From JANWHF01 sp036276235 (GTDB lineage Bacteria; Planctomycetota; Phycisphaerae; Tepidisphaerales; Tepidisphaeraceae), in contig DATBDZ010000294.1 of assembly GCA_036276235.1 (NCBI GenBank), forward strand, positions 1-7,435: a DNA stretch of 7,435 nucleotides, read 5' to 3'. Positions 1 to 6,057 of the stretch are shown here, piece by piece. The notes beneath the pieces are model-generated. The model had not been told where the DNA came from. It did not search any database and saw only the letters and a list, made by a program, of their open reading frames with translations. Every line of letters begins with the position of its first letter. The stretch's first letter is position 1. The position numbers were made by a program, and so were the translations under genes.

Positions 1-701
1 ATCTGGGCGCCGAGGGGAACGGCGCGATCATGGCATTCGACCTGGCGAGCGGCCATGTGAAATGGCAATGGAAGGGAGACGGGCCGGCGTACGGTTCGCC
101 GATCGTCGCAACCATTGAAGGCGTCAAACAAATCGTCGAGCAAACTGAAAAGAACATCGTCGGGATCAGCGCCGCCGATGGGAAACTCCTGTGGCAAACT
201 CCCTATGGTGGCGGCGGAGGAGGAATGTCCAACAATACCGCAACGCCGGTGATCGACGGATCGACCGTCATCGTCAGTGGCCGCGGCACCAAGGCCATCA
301 AGGTTGAAAAGTCGGGCGACGCATTCGCGGCCAAGGACCTGTGGAACAATGCGCAGGCCTCGATCCAATACAACACGCCCGTGCTCGACAACGGAATGCT
401 CTTTGGCTTCTCCAGCGGCAGCACGATCTTCTGCCTGAATGAGAAAGACGGCACCACCCTCTGGACCGACAACACGAATCGAAACGCGCGCGGCTTCGGC
501 TCACTTGTCGCCGCCGGCCCGGTGATCTTCATGCTCACGCAAAAGGCGGAGCTCACGGCTTTTGAGCCGAGCGACAAGGGATTTAAGGAGCTGGCGAAGT
601 ACAAGCTGTCGAATACGGAGACATACGCTTACCCGGTGATTTCTGGTAAGCAGGTTTTTGTGAAGGATAAGGATTCGGTGATTGCGTTTTCGATGGAATG
701 A
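1..701 (+). CDS. PQQ-like beta-propeller repeat protein (3' part only)
   Basis: This is the C-terminal part of a protein whose start lies before the window. The frame is open from base 3 (L-G-A-E-G-N-G-A-I), so the ATG at position 30 is probably an internal Met. About 232 residues are visible, ending at TGA 699-701. They show repeated PQQ-propeller blade motifs, an 'A-x-D-x-x-[ST/D]-G-x-x-x-W' pattern: FDLASGHVKWQW, ISAADGKLLWQT and LNEKDGTTLWTD. These alternate with strands such as TPVIDGSTVIVSG and TPVLDNGMLFGFS, and the protein ends FVKDKDSVIAFSME. A six-glycine loop follows the second blade. Such proteins (PQQ_2/PQQ_3, BamB-like) are usually secreted or periplasmic. They may be scaffolds or dehydrogenase-like, and many have no known substrate. 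No catalytic residues can be assigned from this fragment. It converges on the two-component operon and has no evident functional link to it. Confidence 0.85.
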   Translation, partial: LGAEGNGAIMAFDLASGHVKWQWKGDGPAYGSPIVATIEGVKQIVEQTEKNIVGISAADGKLLWQTPYGGGGGGMSNNTATPVIDGSTVIVSGRGTKAIKVEKSGDAFAAKDLWNNAQASIQYNTPVLDNGMLFGFSSGSTIFCLNEKDGTTLWTDNTNRNARGFGSLVAAGPVIFMLTQKAELTAFEPSDKGFKELAKYKLSNTETYAYPVISGKQVFVKDKDSVIAFSME

Positions 702-718
702 CGGGCTTGCGCGATCGG

Positions 719-859
719 AAAAGCGGGATTGAGATTAGGATTATGAATGAGATTAGGAGCAGGATTACGATTAAGAGCAGGAAATCATAATCTTAATCTT
801 ACTCTTGCTCCTAATCACATTCCTAATCCTAATCTTCGTCTTAATCCTAATCCGCTTTT
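719..859. repeat. Long imperfect inverted repeat of degenerate hexamers, possible bidirectional terminator
   Basis: This element fills most of the gap between two convergent genes. The left arm (733-776) pairs with the right arm (791-834) at 39 of 44 positions, around a 14-nt loop (777-790). An outer AAAAGCG/CGCTTTT pair (719-725 and 853-859) flanks it, so a transcript from either strand would end its stem in a short U-tract. Both arms are made of six-base units: about ten of the type NNGANN on the left (725-784, commonest forms AGGATT and GAGATT) and twelve of the type NNTCNN on the right (783-854, commonest AATCTT and AATCCT). The right arm carries two extra units (837-848) that are unpaired. 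It could terminate both transcription units, or it could be one copy of a dispersed intergenic repeat family. The structure is read directly; the function is inferred. Confidence 0.85.
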
Positions 860-876
860 GACTTCTCGGCCTCGAA

Positions 877-1521
877 CTAAAGCCGGATAATCCCGCGCTG
901 AACCCCAATCGTCACCGCGTGCGTCCGATCCGAAGCCCCAAGCTTTTCCAAGATATTCTGCACGTGCATCTTAATTGTGCCGGCGGCGGTGCCGAGTTGC
1001 GCGGCGATCTGTTTGTTCGCCAACCCTTTCGCGACCAGCGCCAGCACTTCAATCTCGCGCGGCGTAAGGGCGCTATGCGGGAAATATTCCGTCAGCCGCG
1101 AGGCGACTTCCGGCGGCATGAGGCGCTTGCCGCTGTAGACGGAGCGGATGGCGTTTAGCACTTCTTCGTGGACCATTTCCTTGAGCAGATATCCTCGCAC
1201 GCCGGCTTCGAGGGCGCGGTAGATTTCCTGATCGCCGTCGTAGCTGGTGAGGGCGATGATGCGGGCGTCGGGGAATTCGCTGCGGATTTTGCGGGTAGCT
1301 TCGATGCCGTCGAGCTTGGGCATGCGAAGGTCCATCAGCGTGACATCGGGCTGATGCTCGCGAAACATGGCGAGCGCTTCCTCGCCGTTCTCGGCTTCGC
1401 CGACGAGTTTCATGTCGGCTTCGTTGGCGAGGATCGAGGCAAGGCCCTTTCGCACGAGGGAATGATCATCGACGCATAAAACTCGAATGGGTGTTTGCGT
1501 GGTTGTAGTTGAAGTCGTCAT
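877..1521 (-). CDS. NarL/LuxR-family response regulator
   Basis: This 214-aa cytoplasmic DNA-binding regulator has the standard NarL/FixJ layout. The receiver domain (about residues 12-127) has the acidic pair D18-D19, the phosphoacceptor D64 in the context LMDLRMP, switch residue T92 and conserved K114 in YLLKE. The C-terminal LuxR-type helix-turn-helix (about 150-214) starts LTPREIEVL and carries the recognition-helix region GTIKMHVQNILEKLG, followed by DRTHAV. All key phosphotransfer residues are intact. Its ATG overlaps the stop codon of the upstream sensor kinase gene (ATGA), with a GGAG Shine-Dalgarno 5 nt before it inside that gene, which supports this start and translational coupling. 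It is almost certainly the partner of that kinase. Its targets are not proven; the palindrome at 4583-4600 in the shared divergent promoter region is the best candidate binding site. Confidence 0.95.
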   Translation of the reverse strand: MTTSTTTTQTPIRVLCVDDHSLVRKGLASILANEADMKLVGEAENGEEALAMFREHQPDVTLMDLRMPKLDGIEATRKIRSEFPDARIIALTSYDGDQEIYRALEAGVRGYLLKEMVHEEVLNAIRSVYSGKRLMPPEVASRLTEYFPHSALTPREIEVLALVAKGLANKQIAAQLGTAAGTIKMHVQNILEKLGASDRTHAVTIGVQRGIIRL

Positions 1522-4500
1522 GATTGCTCCGTTTGCATTACTTGAGGCCGCGGCGGGCCCGTTTGCTGCGCTCGCGCTGAAAGCGGCAGCGTGACGCGCA
1601 CGCTGGTGCCGCGGCCGGCGCCGGTTTCGATCTGTAGCTGGGCGCCGATCTGCGCGGCCCGCTCGCGCATGCCGATGAGGCCGTAGTGCCCGGCGATTCC
1701 GTTGGTCCCGTCGGCAGGAAATCCGCGGCCGTCATCCTTGATCTGCAGACACACGGCCTCGCGCGTTTGCTCGAGCGCCACATCGACATTCCGCCCGCCT
1801 GAATGTTTCACTGCATTGGATACCGCTTCCTGCGCGATGCGCACCAGATTGTATTGCGTCTCGGCTTCCAGCATCGGGAGTTCATCATTCACGCGCAGCC
1901 GCAGATGGATTTCTTTCGCATCGGTGACATGTTTCGCAGCCCGCGTCACTGCAGCGGCGAGGCCCTCAACATTTCCGCTGCGCAGCCCGGCGACTGAGCG
2001 GCGGGCCTCGCGGAGGCAGACGCCGGCATCGCGGATGATTTCGCCAAGGGTATGTCGCTCCGGCGATGGCGCCAGCCGCGTCGAGAGCGCCTGCATCTCC
2101 ATGGTGACGCCGGAAAATCCCTGCATGAGCGTGTCGTGAAGCTCGCGCGCGATTCGGCTGCGCTCGGCCAGCGTGAGCGCCAGCGCCCTGCGAATTCGCC
2201 GCACGCGCCCGCGGTAAACCGTCCACGCGGCGCTCGCGGCGAGGACCGCGCACAGCGGCCAGAACCAGCTGCGCTGATAGAAGCGCGGCGGAATCGTAAA
2301 ACTGAGCGGCTGGGCCAATTCGGCCCAAGGCCCATCGACATTGGCCGCCGCCACATGAAAGTGATAGGTCCCCGGCGGGAGATTGGTGTAGTACGCCTCG
2401 CGCCGCGCGGCGGCTTCCGTCCAATCGCGATCGTACCCATCGAGCTTGTAGCGGAACGTGATGCGTGTCGGGATGCGGAAGCTGAGCGCGGTGTAACGGA
2501 ATTCAAAATTGGTCTGAGCGGCCGAAAGCTTCGCAAGCTGCTCCGGTCGGGCGGTGCTGCCGTTAACAATAATATCTTCGAGCACAACCGGCGGCGGAAG
2601 AAGCTTGCGATCCATTCGATCGGGAGAGGCGACTAATGTCCCATGAATCGTCGAAAACCACAGCCGCCCGTCCTTGGTGCGCCACACCGCCGGCTGCACG
2701 CCCGGCTGGCACTCCACCGTCCGCTGTCCATCCGTCGGTGAGAACGTCGTACTCGTCGGCACTCTTCCACCCCTTGCCACAACCTTCAGAAGATCGGCCC
2801 GGTTCACCGCGAAAATCCCCTTGCTGCACGCCATCCAGAGATGATCCTGCACATCGCCGGCGATTCCATAAATATCGTCATCATACAACCCCTCCTGGAT
2901 TGCGAAGCTGGCGAGGCGTTTGCCGTCAAACATAAGCAGGCCGTCGCCGCGCGTTCCCATCCAGAGCAGCCCGGCGGGGTCTTCGTAGAAGGCGTCGATC
3001 TCGCGGCCGGGTACGGCGCGCTGTGGCAGGGGTTGCAAGACGCCGTCGATCAGGCGATGCAGCCCCCCTCCTTCTGTTGCAACCACTATGGCGCCGCGAT
3101 GATGACCCAATGCCACCACCGCTGCTTTGGCCGACTCATCTGCCCATCGCGGTTGCACAATCTTGCCGTCCACCAGCTCGACCAATCCGGCGGCGGTGCC
3201 GATCCACAAGACGCCATTCTCGTCGCACTCCAGAGAGCGGATGATCTCCGAAGGAAGCCCGTTGGCGGCGGTCAGCTTTTGATCGACCAGCGCACCGCGT
3301 AGATGCACCAGGCCGCGATCCGATCCGATCCACAAACCCGTTTGGTCGTCCGCCAATGACAGAATCGTGCTAGCAGCTAAATCGGAAACGCCCGGCGGCG
3401 AGGTAAAGCGCCGACCGTCAAATCGGCTCAAGCCCGAGCCGAGGGTGCCGACCCACAAATTCTCGCGGCGGTCCTCAAACACGGGGCCGGTGTCATTGCT
3501 CGGCAAGCCTTCGCTTGCGGTAAACGGAATGATTCGGCGATCGATGAACTGATTCAGCCCGTATTTGGTGCCAACCCAAATGCTTCCTTCGCGATCTTCG
3601 GTGACCGAGTAAACGGTGCTCTGCGAAAGGCCGTCGCGCGTACGAAAGCTCTCGAATTGCCCTTCCTGATAGCGGCTGAATCCGTCCTTCGTGCCGACCC
3701 AGATGGTCTGATCGCGTCCCTCGGCGACGTCGTGCACCCAATTGTCGGCCAGGCCATCGGCGATGGTGAAAAGCCGTTCGACTCCGTCCTTGATGCGGAG
3801 CAGGCCTTCGGTGGTGCCGATCCAGAGCGAGCCGTCATGGGCCGACAACATCGCGCGGGCTGAGGTAGAAGGCGCGAGCGATGCCAGCGCGCGAGACTCG
3901 AAGTGGGTGCCGTTCCAGATCGCCAGACTCGGTCCATCGCCTCCGACGGCGATTCTTCCGTCCGGTAACTGGCACAGCGCCCGAGGCTCGCGCGGTGCGC
4001 CGGGGTCATCGTGCCCGACAGCGCGCCAGGCGTTGTTGCTCCATTGCGCCAGGCCAAGAGATGTGGCTGCCCACATCGAGCCGTCGCGGCTCATCATCAG
4101 GCACGGAACGACATCCGAAGGAAGACCATCGGCGCGGCTAAACGTCTTTGCAGAATCGCCGGTGATGCGAATGATGCCGTTGCCTTCGGTCGCGACCCAC
4201 AGCGCGTGCTGCGAATCTTCCAGCAGATCATTAATCCACGGCGTGCCAATTGAAGTGCCCCCAACTTCGGTGATCGGCGCGAAGCGCACGCCGTCAAATC
4301 GGACGAGACCCATCTGCGTTCCGAGCCACAAATAGGCGTCCTGCGTTTGCAAGACGCAGTAAATCGAGGCCTGCGGCAAGCCCGGTTGAATCTGCCAGAC
4401 ACGATGAAAATATTGTGTGAGCGACCGGATCGGATCAAGCGCGAATACGCGCGCGGGCAATGCTACAATCATCAGCAGCATAAGCGCCGCCATGCTGTTT

Positions 4501-4529
4501 CGGGCGCGATGATTGCTCGCAATAGTCAT
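1518..4529 (-). CDS. Reg_prop double beta-propeller / Y_Y_Y sensor histidine kinase (HisKA_3 type)
   Basis: This 1003-aa inner-membrane sensor has a signal peptide at residues 1-30 (hydrophobic MAALMLLMIVAL, likely cleavage after VFA). About 14 Reg_prop blades follow up to about residue 640, recognised by the recurring core [LI]W[LIV]GT-x-x-GL-x-[RK][FY]-DG (first at W68). The fourth blade is degenerate. Fourteen blades fit two seven-bladed propellers. A Y_Y_Y immunoglobulin-like domain comes next (about 650-750; YKLDGYDRDW starts at 694), then one transmembrane helix (about 757-775). The HisKA_3 dimerisation domain has phosphoacceptor H798 in RIARELHDTLMQG, with D799 and Q802 as the likely base and phosphatase residues. 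The HATPase has N905 (N box) and DDGRGF at D932-D933. All catalytic motifs look intact. The periplasmic ligand is unknown; related propeller sensors in Bacteroidetes read carbohydrates. The start is the first ATG and has no Shine-Dalgarno; M13 is an alternative start. The gene is coupled to the response regulator gene and divergent from the efflux operon. Confidence 0.93.
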   Translation of the reverse strand: MTIASNHRARNSMAALMLLMIVALPARVFALDPIRSLTQYFHRVWQIQPGLPQASIYCVLQTQDAYLWLGTQMGLVRFDGVRFAPITEVGGTSIGTPWINDLLEDSQHALWVATEGNGIIRITGDSAKTFSRADGLPSDVVPCLMMSRDGSMWAATSLGLAQWSNNAWRAVGHDDPGAPREPRALCQLPDGRIAVGGDGPSLAIWNGTHFESRALASLAPSTSARAMLSAHDGSLWIGTTEGLLRIKDGVERLFTIADGLADNWVHDVAEGRDQTIWVGTKDGFSRYQEGQFESFRTRDGLSQSTVYSVTEDREGSIWVGTKYGLNQFIDRRIIPFTASEGLPSNDTGPVFEDRRENLWVGTLGSGLSRFDGRRFTSPPGVSDLAASTILSLADDQTGLWIGSDRGLVHLRGALVDQKLTAANGLPSEIIRSLECDENGVLWIGTAAGLVELVDGKIVQPRWADESAKAAVVALGHHRGAIVVATEGGGLHRLIDGVLQPLPQRAVPGREIDAFYEDPAGLLWMGTRGDGLLMFDGKRLASFAIQEGLYDDDIYGIAGDVQDHLWMACSKGIFAVNRADLLKVVARGGRVPTSTTFSPTDGQRTVECQPGVQPAVWRTKDGRLWFSTIHGTLVASPDRMDRKLLPPPVVLEDIIVNGSTARPEQLAKLSAAQTNFEFRYTALSFRIPTRITFRYKLDGYDRDWTEAAARREAYYTNLPPGTYHFHVAAANVDGPWAELAQPLSFTIPPRFYQRSWFWPLCAVLAASAAWTVYRGRVRRIRRALALTLAERSRIARELHDTLMQGFSGVTMEMQALSTRLAPSPERHTLGEIIRDAGVCLREARRSVAGLRSGNVEGLAAAVTRAAKHVTDAKEIHLRLRVNDELPMLEAETQYNLVRIAQEAVSNAVKHSGGRNVDVALEQTREAVCLQIKDDGRGFPADGTNGIAGHYGLIGMRERAAQIGAQLQIETGAGRGTSVRVTLPLSARAQQTGPPRPQVMQTEQS
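1527..1530 (-). promoter_or_regulatory. Shine-Dalgarno GGAG of the response regulator gene
   Basis: On the minus strand GGAG lies five bases before the ATG of the response regulator, inside the last codons of the sensor gene. Together with the ATGA stop/start overlap it fixes the start and suggests that the two proteins are made in coupled amounts. Confidence 0.7.
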
Positions 4530-4537
4530 GATGCTTT

Positions 4538-4543
4538 ACTATA
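4538..4543 (-). promoter_or_regulatory. Putative -10 element of the sensor-regulator operon
   Basis: On the minus strand TATAGT (five of six matches to TATAAT) ends nine bases before the A of the sensor ATG. No good -35 hexamer lies 16-18 bp upstream; the best register reads TCGCAG. If used, transcription would start within a few bases of the start codon, which fits the absence of a Shine-Dalgarno. The missing -35 would suit an activator-dependent promoter. This is a by-eye assignment. Confidence 0.35.
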
Positions 4544-4582
4544 TGAGTCATCAACAGATACTGCGAGAGGCGGCATGCAGCG

Positions 4583-4600
4583 CTATGCCGATCGGCATAG
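4583..4600. promoter_or_regulatory. Perfect 18-bp palindrome, candidate response-regulator operator
   Basis: CTATGCCGATCGGCATAG is identical to its reverse complement over all 18 bases. It sits in the gap between the divergent sensor and efflux operons, 54 bp before the sensor ATG and 134 bp before the adaptor ATG. NarL-type regulators bind as dimers to such dyads, so the neighbouring response regulator is the natural candidate. With the -10 proposed for the sensor operon, the dyad centre falls about 60 bp upstream of the inferred start of transcription, a classic class I activator distance. A further CGGCAT half-site lies at 4571-4576. The palindrome is seen directly; the binding protein is inferred. 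Confidence 0.65.
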
Positions 4601-4717
4601 TTTTGCGACTGCTCCAAATCACTTGCGGGCACGATGGAAATTGACGATGGTGGAAGAGGCTCGCCAGTCTCATTCCAAAGGCAGTACGCTTCCCGCAACG
4701 CACCGCGAAGTCGCCGC

Positions 4718-4723
4718 TAGAAT
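4718..4723 (+). promoter_or_regulatory. Putative -10 element of the efflux operon
   Basis: TAGAAT (five of six matches to TATAAT, preceded by GC) ends 11 bases before the adaptor ATG. No convincing -35 is seen 16-18 bp upstream. A TTGACG at 4641-4646 is a good -35 by itself but has no matching -10 at the right spacing. If TAGAAT is used, the mRNA leader would be only about five bases, in line with the missing Shine-Dalgarno. This is a by-eye assignment. Confidence 0.3.
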
Positions 4724-4734
4724 CAATTACGCTT

Positions 4735-6057
4735 ATGATTTCCCCAAAGACCAATGGGCATCCGCCGACACCGAGCCCCGTCGTGAGTGACACACCACGA
4801 TTTACCGAAGACCCGCCGCGCAAGCATTTCCCGTGGGTCTGGCTCATTCTGCTGGTCGTGGCCGGCGGGTTTGGGTATTTGATCGTTCATCGCCTCATGC
4901 ATCCCCCTGTAGCCGCGCCGGCGCGGCCAAGCGCCGAAGGGCGCACTTATCCGGTCGATGTTGCCGTCGCCCGTCCCGGAGAGATGGAACTTTATCTGCG
5001 AGAGTTGGGAACAGTGACGCCGCTCAATACGGTGACGGTTCACACGCGCGTCGATGGGCAATTGATTAACGTCGCCTTCACCGAGGGCCAATATGTGGAA
5101 GCCGGCCAGCTCCTGGCGGAGATCGATCCGCGCCCCTTCCAGGTGATGCTCACGGCAGCACAGGGACAACTGGCCAAGGACCAGGCCCAACTCCAAAATG
5201 CCAATCTCGATCTGAAACGTTATCAGAATTTGATGAAGCAGAACCTGTCGGTCACGCAGCAGCAGGTGGACACACAACAATCGCTTGTCAAGCAATTTGA
5301 AGGTGCGGTGACGTCGGATCAGAGTCAGATCGACAGCGCGAATCTTCAGCTCACCTATTGCCACGTCACGGCACCGTTCGCCGGAAGGATTGGCCTGAGG
5401 CTGGTCGATCAGGGAAACATCGTTCATGCCTCCGATGCGACGGGGCTTGCAGTCATTACTCAGGTGCAGCCGATCGCGGTCATCTTTTCGATTTCCGAAG
5501 ATGAGATCAGCCGCGTCATGAAGGAAAATGGCCCGCAAAAGAAACTGGTCGTCGAGGCGTACGATCGGGACGACAAGGAAAAAATCGCGACCGGCGAGCT
5601 GTCAGCCATCGATAACCAGGCTGACCCGACGACGGCGATGATCCGGCTCAAGGCGGTTTTTCCCAACGAAGATAACGCGCTGTTTCCCAATGAGTTTGTG
5701 CGTGCGTGGCTGCTGGTGCAGACGCTCAAGGACGCGCTGCAGGTTCCGGATGCCGCCATTCAGCATGGCCCGGACAACTCCATCTTCGTGTACGTTGTCA
5801 AGGAAGATCAAACGGTGGAATTGCAGAACGTGACGGTGGGCCCCTCGGAAGGCGGGCAGACAGTCATCGCGAGCGGGCTATCTCCCGGCCAAACGGTCGT
5901 GACCGCCGGAATGGATAAGCTGCAGAGCGGCTACAAAGTCGCCGCCTCCGGCGCACGCGGGGGCCGAGGAGGACGAGGCGGCCGCGGTCGCGGCGGTTCC
6001 GCTTCGCAACCCGCGACGATGCCGGGCGCCACTCGCGGAGCCAGGAGCGCGCAATGA
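4735..6057 (+). CDS. mdtA: RND efflux periplasmic adaptor (membrane fusion protein), MdtA-like
   Basis: This 440-aa adaptor would link an inner-membrane RND pump to an outer-membrane channel. It has a proline-rich cytoplasmic N-terminus (1-30), one membrane anchor (about 33-51, no lipobox Cys) and the first half of the lipoyl/barrel-sandwich domain, VTVHTRVDGQLINVAFTEG (100-118), followed by AGQLLAEIDPRPF. A Gln/Asn-rich alpha-helical hairpin spans about 136-206. The second lipoyl half is LTYCHVTAPFAGRIGLRLVDQG (206-227). Beta-barrel and membrane-proximal segments follow, including VEAYDRDD, IDNQADPTTAMIRLKA and ALFPNEFVRAWL. These match E. coli MdtA closely from memory. An unusual Gly/Arg-rich tail occupies 406-421. 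No Shine-Dalgarno precedes the ATG, and no better in-frame start is seen; a GTG at 4783 also lacks one. Its stop overlaps the permease ATG (ATGA). The divergent two-component operon is its likely regulator. Confidence 0.93.
   Translation: MISPKTNGHPPTPSPVVSDTPRFTEDPPRKHFPWVWLILLVVAGGFGYLIVHRLMHPPVAAPARPSAEGRTYPVDVAVARPGEMELYLRELGTVTPLNTVTVHTRVDGQLINVAFTEGQYVEAGQLLAEIDPRPFQVMLTAAQGQLAKDQAQLQNANLDLKRYQNLMKQNLSVTQQQVDTQQSLVKQFEGAVTSDQSQIDSANLQLTYCHVTAPFAGRIGLRLVDQGNIVHASDATGLAVITQVQPIAVIFSISEDEISRVMKENGPQKKLVVEAYDRDDKEKIATGELSAIDNQADPTTAMIRLKAVFPNEDNALFPNEFVRAWLLVQTLKDALQVPDAAIQHGPDNSIFVYVVKEDQTVELQNVTVGPSEGGQTVIASGLSPGQTVVTAGMDKLQSGYKVAASGARGGRGGRGGRGRGGSASQPATMPGATRGARSAQ
6043..6047 (+). promoter_or_regulatory. 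Shine-Dalgarno AGGAG of the RND permease gene
   Basis: AGGAG lies six bases before the permease ATG, inside the last codons of the adaptor gene. It confirms the permease start and, with the ATGA overlap, supports translational coupling of adaptor and pump. Confidence 0.75.

Noticed and set aside
725..854. CRISPR array or telomere-like repeat
   Set aside because: Units are six bases with no spacers, which rules out CRISPR. The tract is internal and inverted, not a terminal one-direction array.
1946..2636. Several open frames of 150-213 codons on both strands within the sensor kinase gene
   Set aside because: Their translations are Arg/Ala/Ser-rich without motifs, while the overlapping frame carries continuous Y_Y_Y, membrane and kinase motifs.
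4641..4646. TTGACG as the -35 box of the efflux operon
   Set aside because: No acceptable -10 lies 16-18 bp downstream, so it was not annotated as a promoter.
4347..4790. 147-codon plus-strand frame spanning the divergent promoter region
   Set aside because: It overlaps both the sensor N-terminus and the adaptor start, covers the palindrome, and has no family resemblance.
4723..5538. 271-codon open frame on the minus strand opposite the adaptor gene
   Set aside because: It is fully antisense to a convincing MdtA-like gene, has no recognisable domain, and would place its start deep inside that gene. Long antisense frames are common in GC-rich coding DNA.
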